64,000 nt of DNA from the NCBI RefSeq assembly GCF_016865525.2, contig NZ_CP075169.1:6076337-6140336 (forward strand), given 5' to 3'. The DNA is from Sodalis ligni. Its GTDB lineage: Bacteria > Pseudomonadota > Gammaproteobacteria > Enterobacterales > Enterobacteriaceae. The translations under genes were made by a program, and so were the position numbers. This document shows, piece by piece, positions 50,113 to 61,460 of this stretch (position 1 is its first letter; each line of letters starts with the position of its first letter). The notes under the pieces were generated by a model. That model saw only the letters and a list, made by a program, of their open reading frames with translations, searched no databases and was not told the origin of the DNA.

Positions 50113-51120
50113 TTAAAGCAGCGCCAGGGTTTGCGAGAAACCAAACCGGATGTTAGCGCATTGAACTGCCTGCGCCGCCGCTCCCTTTAATAAATTGTCT
50201 TCTGCGGCTACGACAATAAGATGTTCGCCCTGCACCGCAAAACCGATATCGCAAAACGGTAAGCCTACCACGGCTTTTAGCGCCGGCACGCCTTTATCAT
50301 ACAGCCGCACCAGCGGTTTATCCTGATAGGCGTTGTGATAACATTCGGCCACGTCTTCCGCCGTGACGCCTGTCTTCAGCCGGCAGGTGATGGTCGCCAG
50401 GATGCCCCGGGCAAAATTGCCGAGATGGGGGGTAAATATTACCGGGATCCCCAGATGAGCGGCGATTTCCGGCTGATGGCGATGGGTAAAAATCCCGTAG
50501 GGTTGCAAACTGACTTCGCAAAAGCTGCTGCCCAGCGACGCTTTACGTCCCGCCCCGCTCACGCCGCTGACGGCATTGATTACCGGCCATTGTTCTGCAT
50601 TTAGCAGCCCCCCGTCCACCAGGGGCTTAAGAGCCAGTTGAGACGCGGTGGGATAACAGCCCGGGACAGCAATCAGCTGTGCGTGTTTCAACGTCTCGCC
50701 CTGCCATTCCGCCAGGCCGTAAACCGCCTTGGCCAGCCAATCGCCGTGCTGATGCTCAAAACCGTAATAGCGGCTGTAAAATTCCGGCTGGTTCACTCGA
50801 TATGCACCGGACAGATCAAACACGACACAGCCGGCGGCCAGGAACTCCGGCGCCAGATCGTGGCTGACTTCATGGGCGGTGGCAAGAAATACCACATCAA
50901 CGGTTTTCGCCAGTTCGCTCACGTCGTCCCCCAGGGGCTGTAGCGGCAAATCGACGATGCCTTTGAGCTGGGTATGGAGATCGGAGAGCCGTTTTCCCGC
51001 ATCCGCACTTTGCGCTGAAACCGCCAAAGCGGCTATGTTCATATGCGGGTGACGATTCAGATAGGCCGCAAGCTCAGCTCCGGCATAACCGCTGGCACCG
51101 ACAATCAGCGTATTCAGCAT
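50113..51120 (-). CDS. argC: N-acetyl-gamma-glutamyl-phosphate reductase
   Basis: 335 residues (E. coli 334). NADP-binding N-terminus [17 protein letters not shown], and the catalytic cysteine in [14 protein letters not shown] (about residue 154). First gene of argCBH, divergent from argE across a shared ARG-box control region. Confidence 0.97.
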   Translation of the reverse strand: MLNTLIVGASGYAGAELAAYLNRHPHMNIAALAVSAQSADAGKRLSDLHTQLKGIVDLPLQPLGDDVSELAKTVDVVFLATAHEVSHDLAPEFLAAGCVVFDLSGAYRVNQPEFYSRYYGFEHQHGDWLAKAVYGLAEWQGETLKHAQLIAVPGCYPTASQLALKPLVDGGLLNAEQWPVINAVSGVSGAGRKASLGSSFCEVSLQPYGIFTHRHQPEIAAHLGIPVIFTPHLGNFARGILATITCRLKTGVTAEDVAECYHNAYQDKPLVRLYDKGVPALKAVVGLPFCDIGFAVQGEHLIVVAAEDNLLKGAAAQAVQCANIRFGFSQTLALL

Positions 51121-51189
51121 GACGTATGTACACCTTCTTAATCAATATTAACAACGAGAAGGGATCTCCAGCGTCTTCGCCCTACAGCG

Positions 51190-51224
51190 TTCAAGTTGCG
51201 GCAACTCAAAAACTATTGGGTATA
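51190..51224. repeat. Remnant of the palindromic repeat family
   Basis: TTCAAGTTGC followed directly by GCAACTCAAAA and ending GGGTATA looks like the two outer arms of the longer palindromic repeat joined by deletion. It lies in the argC-argE control region, upstream of the ARG boxes relative to argE. Confidence 0.5.
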
Positions 51225-51292
51225 TTGGCTGTTCACCCGCGAGGCCAAGCGTAGTAGTCTGTTAAGAATCCGTTTACTTAACGCTCAACGTT

Positions 51293-51331
51293 AGTGTATT
51301 TTTATTCACTATTATTGCATGAATATTGATA
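51293..51331. promoter_or_regulatory. Tandem ARG boxes (ArgR operator) between argC and argE
   Basis: AGTGTATTTTTATTCACT at 51293-51310 matches the 18-base ArgR box ANTGAATWWWWATTCANT at all but one fixed position. A weaker second box, ATTGCATGAATATTGATA (51314-51331), follows after three bases, the standard spacing for ArgR hexamer binding. It should repress both argCBH and argE with arginine. Confidence 0.85.
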
Positions 51332-51356
51332 CTATCCAACCCAAAGGCTGTCAACA

Positions 51357-52508
51357 GTGAAGAATAATTTGCCCCCGTTTATTGAGTTGTACCGTGCCCT
51401 GATTGCCACACCGTCCATCAGCGCCACCGATAGCGCGCTGGATCAGAGTAATCAGACGCTAATCAATTTATTGGCAGGCTGGTTCAGCGCATTGGGGTTC
51501 CAGGTCGAGATCCAGCCGGTTCCCGGCACCCGGAATAAATTCAATATGCTGGCGAGTATCGGCAGCGGTTCGGGCGGTTTATTGCTGGCGGGCCACACCG
51601 ATACCGTGCCTTTTGACGACGGTCGCTGGACCCGCGATCCTTTTACCCTCTCCGAACATAATAACAAGCTATATGGACTGGGCACCGCGGATATGAAGGG
51701 TTTTTTTGCTTTTATTCTTGATACCCTGCGGGATATTGACGGAAGTAAACTGACAAGACCCTTGTATGTTCTGGCTACCGCCGACGAAGAGACCACCATG
51801 GCCGGCGCCAGCTATTTCGCCTCATCCAGCCAGTTAAGACCGGATTGCGCCATTATCGGCGAGCCGACCTCTTTGCAGCCCATACGCGCCCATAAAGGCC
51901 ATATCTCCAACGCCATACGCATCGTCGGCCAATCCGGACATTCCAGCGATCCGAGCCGCGGCGTCAACGCTATCGAACTCATGCATGACGCGATTTCTCA
52001 TTTGCTGCTATTGCGCAACACGTTACAGCAGCGTTATCACCATGCTGCATTTGAAATTCCCTACCCCACCATGAACCTCGGCCATATCCACGGCGGGGAT
52101 GCTTCCAACCGAATTTGCGGCTTCTGCGAATTGCATATGGATATCCGGCCGCTGCCGGGCCTTACCCTTAGCGACCTGAACGGACTGCTGGGGGAGGCAC
52201 TGGCGCCGGTAAGTGAGAAATGGCCGGGCCGGTTGACTATCGAGGCCCTTCACCCGCCCATCCCCGGCTATGAATGTCCGGCGGATCACCGTTTGGTGTC
52301 AGTGGTGGAAAAATTGCTGGGCACCAAGACCGACGTGGTCAACTATTGCACCGAGGCGCCATTTATCCAGGAGGTTTGTCCTACGCTGGTGTTGGGCCCC
52401 GGTTCCATTAACCAGGCGCACCAGCCAGATGAATATCTCGATACCGCATTTATTAAACCGACACGGCAGTTGATTTCCCAGGTGGTACAACATTTTTGTC
52501 TGCAGTAA
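51357..52508 (+). CDS. argE: Acetylornithine deacetylase
   Basis: 383 residues from a GTG start, the E. coli length. M20 metallopeptidase family: metal-binding [19 protein letters not shown] and the catalytic Glu in [11 protein letters not shown]. It releases ornithine from N-acetylornithine. The ARG boxes end 25 bases before the start codon, so ArgR would block transcription. With argCBH in one place, arginine synthesis looks functional. Confidence 0.96.
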   Translation: MKNNLPPFIELYRALIATPSISATDSALDQSNQTLINLLAGWFSALGFQVEIQPVPGTRNKFNMLASIGSGSGGLLLAGHTDTVPFDDGRWTRDPFTLSEHNNKLYGLGTADMKGFFAFILDTLRDIDGSKLTRPLYVLATADEETTMAGASYFASSSQLRPDCAIIGEPTSLQPIRAHKGHISNAIRIVGQSGHSSDPSRGVNAIELMHDAISHLLLLRNTLQQRYHHAAFEIPYPTMNLGHIHGGDASNRICGFCELHMDIRPLPGLTLSDLNGLLGEALAPVSEKWPGRLTIEALHPPIPGYECPADHRLVSVVEKLLGTKTDVVNYCTEAPFIQEVCPTLVLGPGSINQAHQPDEYLDTAFIKPTRQLISQVVQHFCLQ

Positions 52509-52770
52509 CTCTCTCGGCGCCGTTGGTCGCCCGGCATATTCGCGCCGGAAGGGAAGAAATACGTGCAAAATGTGCCATTTTTATACTGTTGGATAAGTAT
52601 TACTTATATAGGGTCCATGTAATTAACTTTCACGAATTGCCGTGAATGCGCGGTTTTATGCCGTGAAATGATGTCATTTGACGAATCAATCGATACATGG
52701 CTAGATAATGGTGGGTGATCTACGTCATTCGGGTGTAATAAACTTTCAGGTAAGTTGGATCAGGGTCCTT

Positions 52771-55410
52771 ATGAACGAACAATATTCGGCAATGCGCAGC
52801 AACGTTAGTATGCTCGGGAAGCTTCTGGGCGACACCATTAAAGATGCAATGGGTGAAAATATCCTGGATAAAGTAGAAACCATCCGGAAGCTGTCCAAAT
52901 CCTCCCGGGCGGGTAGCGAGACGCATCGCCAGGAATTGCTAACCACGTTGCAGAACCTGTCCAATGACGAACTGCTGCCGGTGGCTCGTGCGTTTAGCCA
53001 GTTTTTGAATCTGACCAACACCGCGGAACAGTTTCATGCCATTTCCCCCCATGGGGAAGCCCTTAATAATCCGGAAGGATTAGGTAAGGTTTTTGCCCGC
53101 CTGAAAGATAATAAAGAGCTGGATGACAAAGATATCCGCGCCGCCGTGGAATCGTTGTCCATTGAATTGGTGTTGACCGCCCATCCCACTGAAATTGCCC
53201 GCCGGACCTTGATCCATATGCTGGTTGAAGTCAATAACTGCCTGAAACAGTTAGATCACAGCGATTTGGCGGATTATGAGCGCAAGCAAATCATGCGCCG
53301 GCTGCGTCAATTGGTGGCGCAATACTGGCATACCGATGAAATACGCCATAACCGTCCCTCCCCGGTTGACGAGGCCAAATGGGGATTCGCCAATGTGGAA
53401 AACAGCCTGTGGGAAGGCGTACCGCAATATTTGCGCGAGCTGAACGAACAGTTGGAAAGCGTGTTCGGATTCAGCCTGCCGGTGGAAAACGTACCGGTGC
53501 GCTTCACCTCCTGGATGGGGGGCGACCGCGACGGGAATCCCAATGTCACCGCCGACATTACGCGCCGCGTGTTGTTGCTCAGCCGCTGGAAAGCCGCGGA
53601 TCTGTTCCTGCGTGATATCCAGGTTTTGGTTTCCGAATTATCCATGACGGAATGCACGCCGGAAATGCGGGCGCTGGCGGGCGGCGACGAGGTGCTGGAA
53701 CCTTATCGTGTGGTGATGAAGCGCCTGCGCGGACAACTGGTCGCTACCCAGAACTGGCTGACCGCGCAGGTTAAAGGCGAACACCTGCTGCCGCCGGATG
53801 ATCTGCTGGAAAGCAACGATCAGCTTTGGCAGCCTTTGTATACCTGCTATCAATCGCTGAAAGCCTGCGGCATGAATATCATTGCCAGCGGCCAGTTGCT
53901 TGACACGCTGCGCCGTATCAAATGTTTCGGCATCCAGCTGGTCCGTATCGATGTGCGCCAGGAAAGCACCCGTCATACCGAAGCGTTAAGCGAGATCACC
54001 CGTTATCTGGGACTGGGGGATTATGAAAGCTGGTCCGAAGCTGACAAACAGGCATTTCTGATCCGCGAACTGAACTCCAAACGGCCTTTGTTGCCGCGTT
54101 ATTATCAGTTAAGCGACGAGACCCACGAAGTGCTGGAAACCTGCCGGGTGATAGCCGATGCGCCGCAGGGTTCCATTGCCGCTTATGTCATCTCCATGGC
54201 GAAAACCCCTTCCGATGTGCTGGCGGTGCATTTATTGCTAAAAGAAGCCGGCTGTCAGTTCTCGTTGCCGGTCGCCCCGCTGTTTGAAACCCTGGACGAT
54301 CTGAATAACGCCGATGACGTGATGAGCCAATTGCTGGGTATCGATTGGTATCGCGGCTTTATCCAGGGCAAGCAGATGGTCATGATCGGCTATTCCGACT
54401 CCGCCAAAGACGCCGGGACCCTGGCGGCTTCCTGGGCCCAGTACCGCGCGCAGGACGCGCTAATCAAGACCTGTGAAAAAGCCGGCATCGCCCTGACGCT
54501 GTTCCACGGACGCGGCGGCTCCATCGGACGAGGCGGCGCGCCGGCCCATGCGGCATTACTGTCGCAGCCCCCGGGAAGCCTGCGGGGCGGACTGCGGGTC
54601 ACCGAGCAAGGCGAGATGATCCGTTTCAAGTTCGGCCTGCCGGAAGTAGCCATCAGCAGCCTGGCGCTCTACACCGGGGCGATACTGGAAGCCAATCTGC
54701 TGCCGCCGCCGGAACCTAAGCAGGAGTGGCGTACGCTGATGGACGACCTCTCCACCACCTCCTGCAATATGTATCGCGGTTATGTGCGTGAAAACCCCGA
54801 CTTTGTGCCTTATTTCCGTTCAGCCACCCCGGAACAGGAACTCGGCAAACTACCGCTGGGATCGCGCCCGGCGAAACGGCGGCCCAACGGCGGCGTGGAA
54901 AGCCTGCGCGCCATTCCGTGGATTTTTGCCTGGACGCAGAACCGGCTGATGCTGCCGGCCTGGCTGGGGGCCGGAGCCGCCTTGCAAAAGGCCGTCGACG
55001 AAGGCAAGCAGGATGAGTTGGAAGCCATGTGCCGCGATTGGCCGTTTTTCTCCACCCGTATAGGTATGTTGGAGATGGTGTTCGCCAAAGCGGACTTATG
55101 GCTGGCGGAGTATTACGACCAGCGCCTGGTGGAAGAGAAGTTATGGCCCCTCGGGAAGCAGCTGCGCAAGCAATTGGCGGATGATATCAACGTGGTGCTT
55201 ACCATTGCCAATGACGATCATTTAATGGCCGATTTGCCGTGGATCGCGGAGTCCATCGCCCTGCGCAACGTCTATACCGACCCGCTGAACGTACTTCAGG
55301 CGGAACTGTTGCATCGCTCGCGCCAGCAGGAACAGCCCGACCCTAGGGTGGAACAGGCGCTGATGGTGACCATCGCCGGCGTGGCAGCGGGAATGCGCAA
55401 TACAGGTTAG
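52771..55410 (+). CDS. ppc: Phosphoenolpyruvate carboxylase
   Basis: 879 residues from ATG at 52771 (E. coli 883); the frame is open from 52708 but the family starts at [15 protein letters not shown]. Catalytic His in [13 protein letters not shown] (about residue 138), the active-site Lys and Arg segments [12 protein letters not shown] and [14 protein letters not shown], and the C-terminal inhibitor pocket region [19 protein letters not shown]. Converts PEP and bicarbonate to oxaloacetate to refill the TCA cycle. The C-terminal tetramer ends in MRNTG as in other family members. Intact. Confidence 0.97.
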   Translation: MNEQYSAMRSNVSMLGKLLGDTIKDAMGENILDKVETIRKLSKSSRAGSETHRQELLTTLQNLSNDELLPVARAFSQFLNLTNTAEQFHAISPHGEALNNPEGLGKVFARLKDNKELDDKDIRAAVESLSIELVLTAHPTEIARRTLIHMLVEVNNCLKQLDHSDLADYERKQIMRRLRQLVAQYWHTDEIRHNRPSPVDEAKWGFANVENSLWEGVPQYLRELNEQLESVFGFSLPVENVPVRFTSWMGGDRDGNPNVTADITRRVLLLSRWKAADLFLRDIQVLVSELSMTECTPEMRALAGGDEVLEPYRVVMKRLRGQLVATQNWLTAQVKGEHLLPPDDLLESNDQLWQPLYTCYQSLKACGMNIIASGQLLDTLRRIKCFGIQLVRIDVRQESTRHTEALSEITRYLGLGDYESWSEADKQAFLIRELNSKRPLLPRYYQLSDETHEVLETCRVIADAPQGSIAAYVISMAKTPSDVLAVHLLLKEAGCQFSLPVAPLFETLDDLNNADDVMSQLLGIDWYRGFIQGKQMVMIGYSDSAKDAGTLAASWAQYRAQDALIKTCEKAGIALTLFHGRGGSIGRGGAPAHAALLSQPPGSLRGGLRVTEQGEMIRFKFGLPEVAISSLALYTGAILEANLLPPPEPKQEWRTLMDDLSTTSCNMYRGYVRENPDFVPYFRSATPEQELGKLPLGSRPAKRRPNGGVESLRAIPWIFAWTQNRLMLPAWLGAGAALQKAVDEGKQDELEAMCRDWPFFSTRIGMLEMVFAKADLWLAEYYDQRLVEEKLWPLGKQLRKQLADDINVVLTIANDDHLMADLPWIAESIALRNVYTDPLNVLQAELLHRSRQQEQPDPRVEQALMVTIAGVAAGMRNTG

Positions 55411-55430
55411 CAGGCGAGAGGTCAGATTCA

Positions 55431-55457
55431 AACCGGACCCTTGTAGGTCCGGTTTTT
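55431..55457 (+). terminator. ppc terminator
   Basis: AACCGGACC-CTTGTA-GGTCCGGTT followed by a T-run, 20 bases after the ppc stop. It separates ppc from the convergent metF. Confidence 0.9.
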
Positions 55458-55519
55458 TATGGCAACGCGCCGCCAAGGCGCTTTTCGCAATTAATAGGGC
55501 GAAAAGGGATGGGCTGTCG

Positions 55520-56470
<951 letters not shown>

Positions 56471-56520
56471 TTATTGAAGACTATACGCTGATGGCGGTGC
56501 GTTGCGAACTCATCTTGGTA

Positions 56521-56544
56521 TGCGTCTATACGTTTAGACGGCCA
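56521..56544. promoter_or_regulatory. MetJ operator (met boxes) upstream of metF
   Basis: TGCGTCTATACGTTTAGACGG contains three consecutive octamers similar to the AGACGTCT met box, about 80 bases before metF. MetJ with S-adenosylmethionine is expected to repress metF here. The next 200 bases show no further recognisable feature. Confidence 0.7.
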
Positions 56545-56746
56545 AATAGAATTTGACGGAAATCGTTAGCAGAGTCAACAAAATCATTGCCGACGATGGG
56601 GAGGAATGTTCACCAATGTTGAAAATTCTTCACTTTAGCGTGATCGACGTTTGCCAAACGACCCGGGCTATTCCTGGCGGTCGTTTGAGTGCATAAACTT
56701 CAGTCGGTTATGGAAGAGAAAATATTTTGAATATTGAAGAATGAGA

Positions 56747-57901
56747 TCAAATCAAAAGACCAAACCAGTTGGACACGTTTGGAGATTTAACTGATTGCCT
56801 TTCTTGAATAAGTTCGGCTATCTTATCAAACCCTTTGCGCACTGCCAACTCATAGGCTGTCATCCCAAATATATTCTTGATATCTAATTTTAAATTTGGG
56901 ATTTTAAGTAACTTCTCGGTTACGCCAAAAACTCATGGGCTACCGAAAAATGCAGCGCAGCGTTATTTTGCCGATCAATTAGGTTAACGTCTATACCTCT
57001 TTTCGCTAAATCCTCAATAAGATAGTGATAAGGACTCAATATAGCCAAATGCAATAATGTCTCTTTGTTATTGTTCTGGTGGTTTATTGCAATAGATTCT
57101 TTATCGAGAAATAGATCAATGATAGCTTCATTTATTTTATTATGCTTTTTAGCAAAAGCATGTCTCAAAGCCAGATCCCCATTTCCATCACAGACATTAA
57201 CATTAATTTCTTTATGAGCCAGCAGTGTCTTCACAATGTCGAAATTACCACATTTCACCGCATAGTGCAGGATAGGTAGATAATTTTGATCATCATCATC
57301 ATCGAGATCGCTGATATTACAATTGTCATTCAAATCAATGCCTGGCATGCCAAGAAGTTTAGTTAATGTACTTATATCATTATTCTTAATAGCATAATGT
57401 AACGGCGTATACCCTCTTTATTCCTAGCATTAATATCTACACTTTCAATCTTAAGTAGAATGCTACATATATCACTTTTCTGGCTTTGAACCGCACAATG
57501 CAACAAGTTATTATCCGTCTTATCCTCTTTAACAAGAAAATAGTTAATATTCATTAAACGCAGAAGATTAATACTCTGACAATCACCTTTATCAACCAGC
57601 GAAAACATAGCTTCAGCTAAATCTTTACCAGTCGCTAACTCAATGTTACGCACGGCTTCGGATAAGAATAGATGAGACGTCGCTGCCAACGGCAGTGATT
57701 CCGAGATTGACATATTCTTTAATATTTTACCAATAATTTCTACAGGCAACCTATCAAAATGAGTGTCACAAATATTTTTAAGCCTTTACTGCTTGATCGC
57801 ACACCGATTAGCGGCCATTTAATCAGGCTGAACCTATTGGTTCTTAAATCATGAATGATTTTATACGCTCTATCATAGCAAGCATTTGCACTAGTATTCA
57901 T
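56747..57901 (-). pseudogene. F-box/ankyrin-repeat protein 1, broken by three frameshifts
   Basis: Reading from ATG at 57901 (AAGGG upstream) and correcting three single-base losses gives one continuous protein of about 385 residues ending at TGA 56747. Residues about 50-90 form an F-box-like domain (DRLPVEIIGKILKNMSISES, then LPLAATSHLFLSEAVR). About seven ankyrin repeats follow, for example GYTPLHYAIKNNDISTLTKL, LHYAVKCGNFDIVKTLL and TAYELAVRKGFDKIAELI. The losses are in A6-to-A5 (57775-57779), near 57411-57414 (GGG) and T6-to-T5 (56927-56931). F-box plus ankyrin architecture is known from host-acting effectors such as Legionella AnkB. Paralogue of the gene at 58614-59771. Could still be intact if the losses are read errors. 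Confidence 0.8.
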
Positions 57902-58139
57902 TTGATATTACCCTTCATTTAATTTAACTTTAATTAAATTAATAGTGTTTAACTTTTTAATTTAAGAACCTAATACATTAATACAAATGCTGCCTTTTGC
58001 AAAGAGTTTATCAAATATCTCCTTTGTCACTAAATTTTATTCAACCAGGCCAATGAATTAACCAGTCATAATAGGGTATAGATAGCAACAGTTCGGTGTA
58101 GATGCTATCGCCGATTTTGAGCAATAAAATGAACAAATC

Positions 58140-58400
58140 GCGCGGAGAAACTGTCCTGCAAAGTATTTTACAACACGGTATAAATCCCATTGAATAGCGC
58201 CAGCGGTATCATCTCGCCCTGCCCCGGCCGTGAATCATCAATGGATTATCCGGCTACCAGCGGCTCTTGATGGCAAATACGTTATCGCACGGCAACGATA
58301 CCGCCAGCTAATGGTCCCGACGAACCGCCTGCACGCAAACCCGAGCTTTGCAGTTGACATAATAGCGCCACATGGCGCAAAAGCAGCCCCATTCCACGCC
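58140..58400 (-). pseudogene. Relic of a metL 3' end
   Basis: The minus strand reads (with stops marked) VRRDH*LAVSLPCDNVFAI, then KSRW*PDNPLMIHGRGRAR*, which matches the true MetL ending RREHPLAALLPCDNVFAI, ESRWYRDNPLVIRGPGAGRD and so on. Nucleotide similarity continues past the stop codon for about 40 bases. It is a worn duplicate of the last ~70 codons of metL. The surrounding gap (57902-58139 and 58401-58613) is AT-rich and shows no other gene. Confidence 0.85.
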
Positions 58401-58613
58401 CCTTCAAATCACGTGGTCAAACATCTCCTGGCTTACGAATTATTCATGTTCAAATTCTTGTATTTTCTCATGCCGGGGCGTTTGTTCACAGAGGATCGTC
58501 ATGAGTTCACCCAACTCTTCTAAGCAAACGTTATTCACATTAGCATACAACCATTTGTCGTCGCACCGCTGTCTTTTCTGCAACTTAAATCAGCTAGCAT
58601 GTATAAACAGGTA

Positions 58614-59771
58614 TCAGCGTTTGTAAGTGTGTAAAAATTCTTGAGCGCTCATCATTTTTGTTCCGCTTAGCCGTTCAAATATCTTTGCTATCTCGTGTTG
58701 ATTCGTCCTAAGCGCTCTGAGCTGATGATTTTTTATACGATCCTGACTCAACCCCGCCTTGGTATGAGGATGAAGGAGCAACGCTTCAACCCCGGCTTTG
58801 AATCCTTGCGTTATAGCGATCTCCAATGGCGTAAAACCGTCGTTTGATTTATCATTTACATTGAGCCCTTTTACCAGCAGCGCGTTAACGATGGATTGCT
58901 CTCCCCGCTCATGCAGCATGGCAATATGTAATAGCGAGAATCCCAAGTTGTTTTTAGTTCTGATATTGATATTCTTCCTCGCCATTAGCGCTTTTGCAAC
59001 ATCATATTTCTTTTCTGCTAATGCTACCATTAACGCCGTATCACCATCTTCATGGACACAATTGACATTAATGTCCTCTCTTTCCAACAAAAGTCGGACG
59101 ATTCCAATATCCCCCTTTTTGGCTGCGATATGAAGAGCGGTTGTACCCTCGCTGCCTTGTTTATTAATATCACATTGGCCGGATTTAATGATTTTTCAGC
59201 GATTTCTCTGTGTCCTTTTATTATCGCAAATTGTAATGCTGTTTGGCTGTATTTTCCATTTCCAATATTGATAATAATATTCGGCGCTTTGATAAGCGTA
59301 GCTATTACGTCAGATTGTCCATCGTAGGCAGCTAAGGCAAACGCGGTGAAATTTTCTTTGTTACTGAAATTAATATCAAGACCTTTCAATTTGAGCAAAT
59401 CTTTCACAAGATATAATTTACGATAAATTATTGCGTCATGCAACATAGTGTTGCCTGTTGTGATATCAATCTTAGCACCGGCATGCTCGAATATGACCGA
59501 CAGATTCTTGATGCACTGAGATGCCTTTTCTTGTTGATCAATTAAAGTTAACTTCATTTCTCTCAAATTTTTCTGCCGAGGATAGCTCTCTTTGCTTCAC
59601 TCAAATATACCCTTGGGAAAAGCGTTAATGATAATATATCTTCATTTGATAGATACTCAAATATTTTACCGACAACCAGAGCAGGGAAGTGATTTATATT
59701 AATTTCGGTTGATCTAACATTTTTATTTCCCTGCTAAGATGTGAAGACTTACCAACCTCATTGCCGTTCAC
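58614..59771 (-). pseudogene. F-box/ankyrin-repeat protein 2, broken by at least three frameshifts
   Basis: Joining frames across three single-base losses (runs at 59184-59186, 59568-59572 and 59720-59724) yields a protein of about 385 residues ending KMMSAQEFLHTYKR. An F-box-like segment (NHFPALVVGKIFEYLSNEDI, then LSLTLFPRVYLSEAKR) aligns well with that of the neighbouring paralogue, including the shared VGKI/IGKI and YLSEA/FLSEA. At least seven ankyrin repeats follow, for example GTTALHIAAKKGDIGIVRLL and GFTPLEIAITQGFKAGVEAL. The start is uncertain: GTG at 59771 fits the frame, ATG at 59761 has the better ribosome site but needs one more correction. No recognisable secretion signal. Confidence 0.78.
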
Positions 59772-59911
59772 TTCCTTGATAGGGTATGATCTATAAAATA
59801 TTCAGATGTTAATCTTTCCACAGTAATTATCCTTTATCACCAGGCTTTGAACTTAACGAGTTTAGCGTTCAGCCACTAGACACAAAAATCTACAAAACAC
59901 GCTGGATACTA

Positions 59912-61058
59912 AATAACTGCGCCTAATAGTAGATCACCGAAGGGAACTCAATCCGGTTTGAGCGATCTGATCAATCGCCAAACATCACAAATCACCAACC
60001 GGACTGAGTTATGCCGATCATAGCACCCATACCCAGAAATGAACGACGCCAGATGCAAAAAATTGTCCAGAAAACGGCAGATAAGAATCATGCCAGACGC
60101 CTTATCGCCATGTTGATGTTGCACCGGGGTGAATCGCTGACTTGCGTTGCTAAAACCCTATGTGCCGCCCGTTCTTCCGTCGGACGCTGGATTAATTGGT
60201 TCACGTTATTTGGTATTGAAGGCCTGAAAAGTCTGCCACCGGGCCGTCAAAAAATGGCCTGTCGACGCCATGCTGCGAATGCTCAATTTGCTTGTTCAGC
60301 GCTCCCGCAAGATTTTGGCTATCTGCGCTCACGCTGGAGTACCGAGATGTTAACGATTGAAATTAATAAGTTATTTAACTCTACGTTGCATCCTGGCTCA
60401 CTTCGCCGTTGGTTGCCAGGAGCCGGCATTGTCTGGCGCAGAGCAGCTCCGACCTTGCATATTCGGGATCCTCACAGGGAAGAAAAGCTGGCTGCAATTG
60501 ATGAGGCATTGGCAAAGAACAGTGCTGAACATCCCGTGTTTTACGAGGATGAAGTTGATATCGATCTCAACCCAAAAATCGGCGCGGACTGGCAGAAAAA
60601 AGGTCAGCAGAAACGCATCCCTACGCCGGGTAAAAATGAAAAACATTACCTTGCAGGTGCGCTGCATGCTGGAACGGGCAGAGTGGATTACGTGAGTGGA
60701 ACACGTAAAAACTCAGGCTTGTTCATCGATATGCTATGCCAGCTGAAAAGCACGTATCGCAGCGCCAAAACGATCACCCTTATTGTCGATAATTACATCA
60801 TTCACAAAAGTAAAAAGACATTGAAGTGGTTGAAGAAGAATCCAAAATTTATTCTTATTTATCAGCCGATTTACTCGCCATGGGTGAACAAAATAGAGCT
60901 CTTATGGTTAGCATTACACGAAACGGTGACCCGCAATCATCACTGTAAAACAATGTGGGAGTTACTAAAAATGTCAGACAATTTATGAAAACCGCATCAC
61001 CTTTCCCAGGCAACAAACCTGGACTAACAAAAGTGGAGCGGTAATAGGCGCAGTTATT
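59912..61058 (+). mobile_element. IS630-family insertion sequence
   Basis: Inverted ends AATAACTGCGCCTA read inwards from both sides (59912 and 61058), flanked by the TA dinucleotide duplication typical of IS630/Tc1 elements (59910-59911 and 61059-61060). About 1147 bases with one transposase gene, itself damaged. It lies upstream of F-box/ankyrin gene 2, between it and metL. Confidence 0.9.
60011..61044 (+). pseudogene. IS630-family transposase, frameshifted
   Basis: Helix-turn-helix N-terminus (MLMLHRGESLTCVAKTLCAA) and DDE core (VFYEDEVDIDLNPKIGADW, TLIVDNYIIHKS and SPWVNKIELLW) are recognisable. The frame is open to 60988, but residues about 80-97 are out of register: the family sequence WPVDAMLRMLNLLVQRS lies in another frame, bounded by an A-run (60249-60254) and a C-run near 60303. 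At the end one A is missing at about 60969-60973, so the proper tail VRQFMKTASPFPGNKPGL and so on runs in the next frame to TAA at 61042-61044. Probably inactive. Confidence 0.85.
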
Positions 61059-61460
61059 TAGCATATAATAACGTAATAATTTTGCCTGTCGCTCATTAAT
61101 CATTGCCGTATACGCACTATTTAGTTCAGCCAATTGCATATAAAATAAATTAAAATGATTCCTTAAAGTTTATATTTCAGTTATAAGAATTCAAGGGTAA
61201 ATATTTATTTCTCCCAATATATTAACTGGTTTTTGCTTTACTGCGCTTGGATTATCAGTAAAACGTAATACGTTGTTAATTTTATTAATAAAATTAAATT
61301 TCACCTGAATAAGCCGACCTGTCCCATCTGTATAGGTCATCATTTCCTGTAAATGTAAATTAGAGTATTCCAATGTTCAATTTTAGACAACTTATCGTAC
61401 GCCGCAATATAAACTCAACCTGAGTCTAAAACCGGGCGGCGATGCCGTCCGGCAAAACTG
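61059..61460. other. AT-rich gap between IS630 and metL
   Basis: About 400 bases. A 60-codon minus-strand open frame (61191-61373) has no recognisable similarity and no clear ribosome site; it may be chance or a relic. Nothing else is evident. The last 30 bases before metL's stop codon resemble bases next to the metL relic at 58140-58186. Confidence 0.4.

Noticed and set aside
58230..58523. 97-codon plus-strand frame starting MNHQWIIRLPAALDGKYVIA
   Set aside because: It is the antisense of the decayed metL 3' copy, not an independent gene.
61191..61373. 60-codon minus-strand frame next to metL
   Set aside because: No clear ribosome site or similarity; could be a relic, but evidence is too thin to call a gene.
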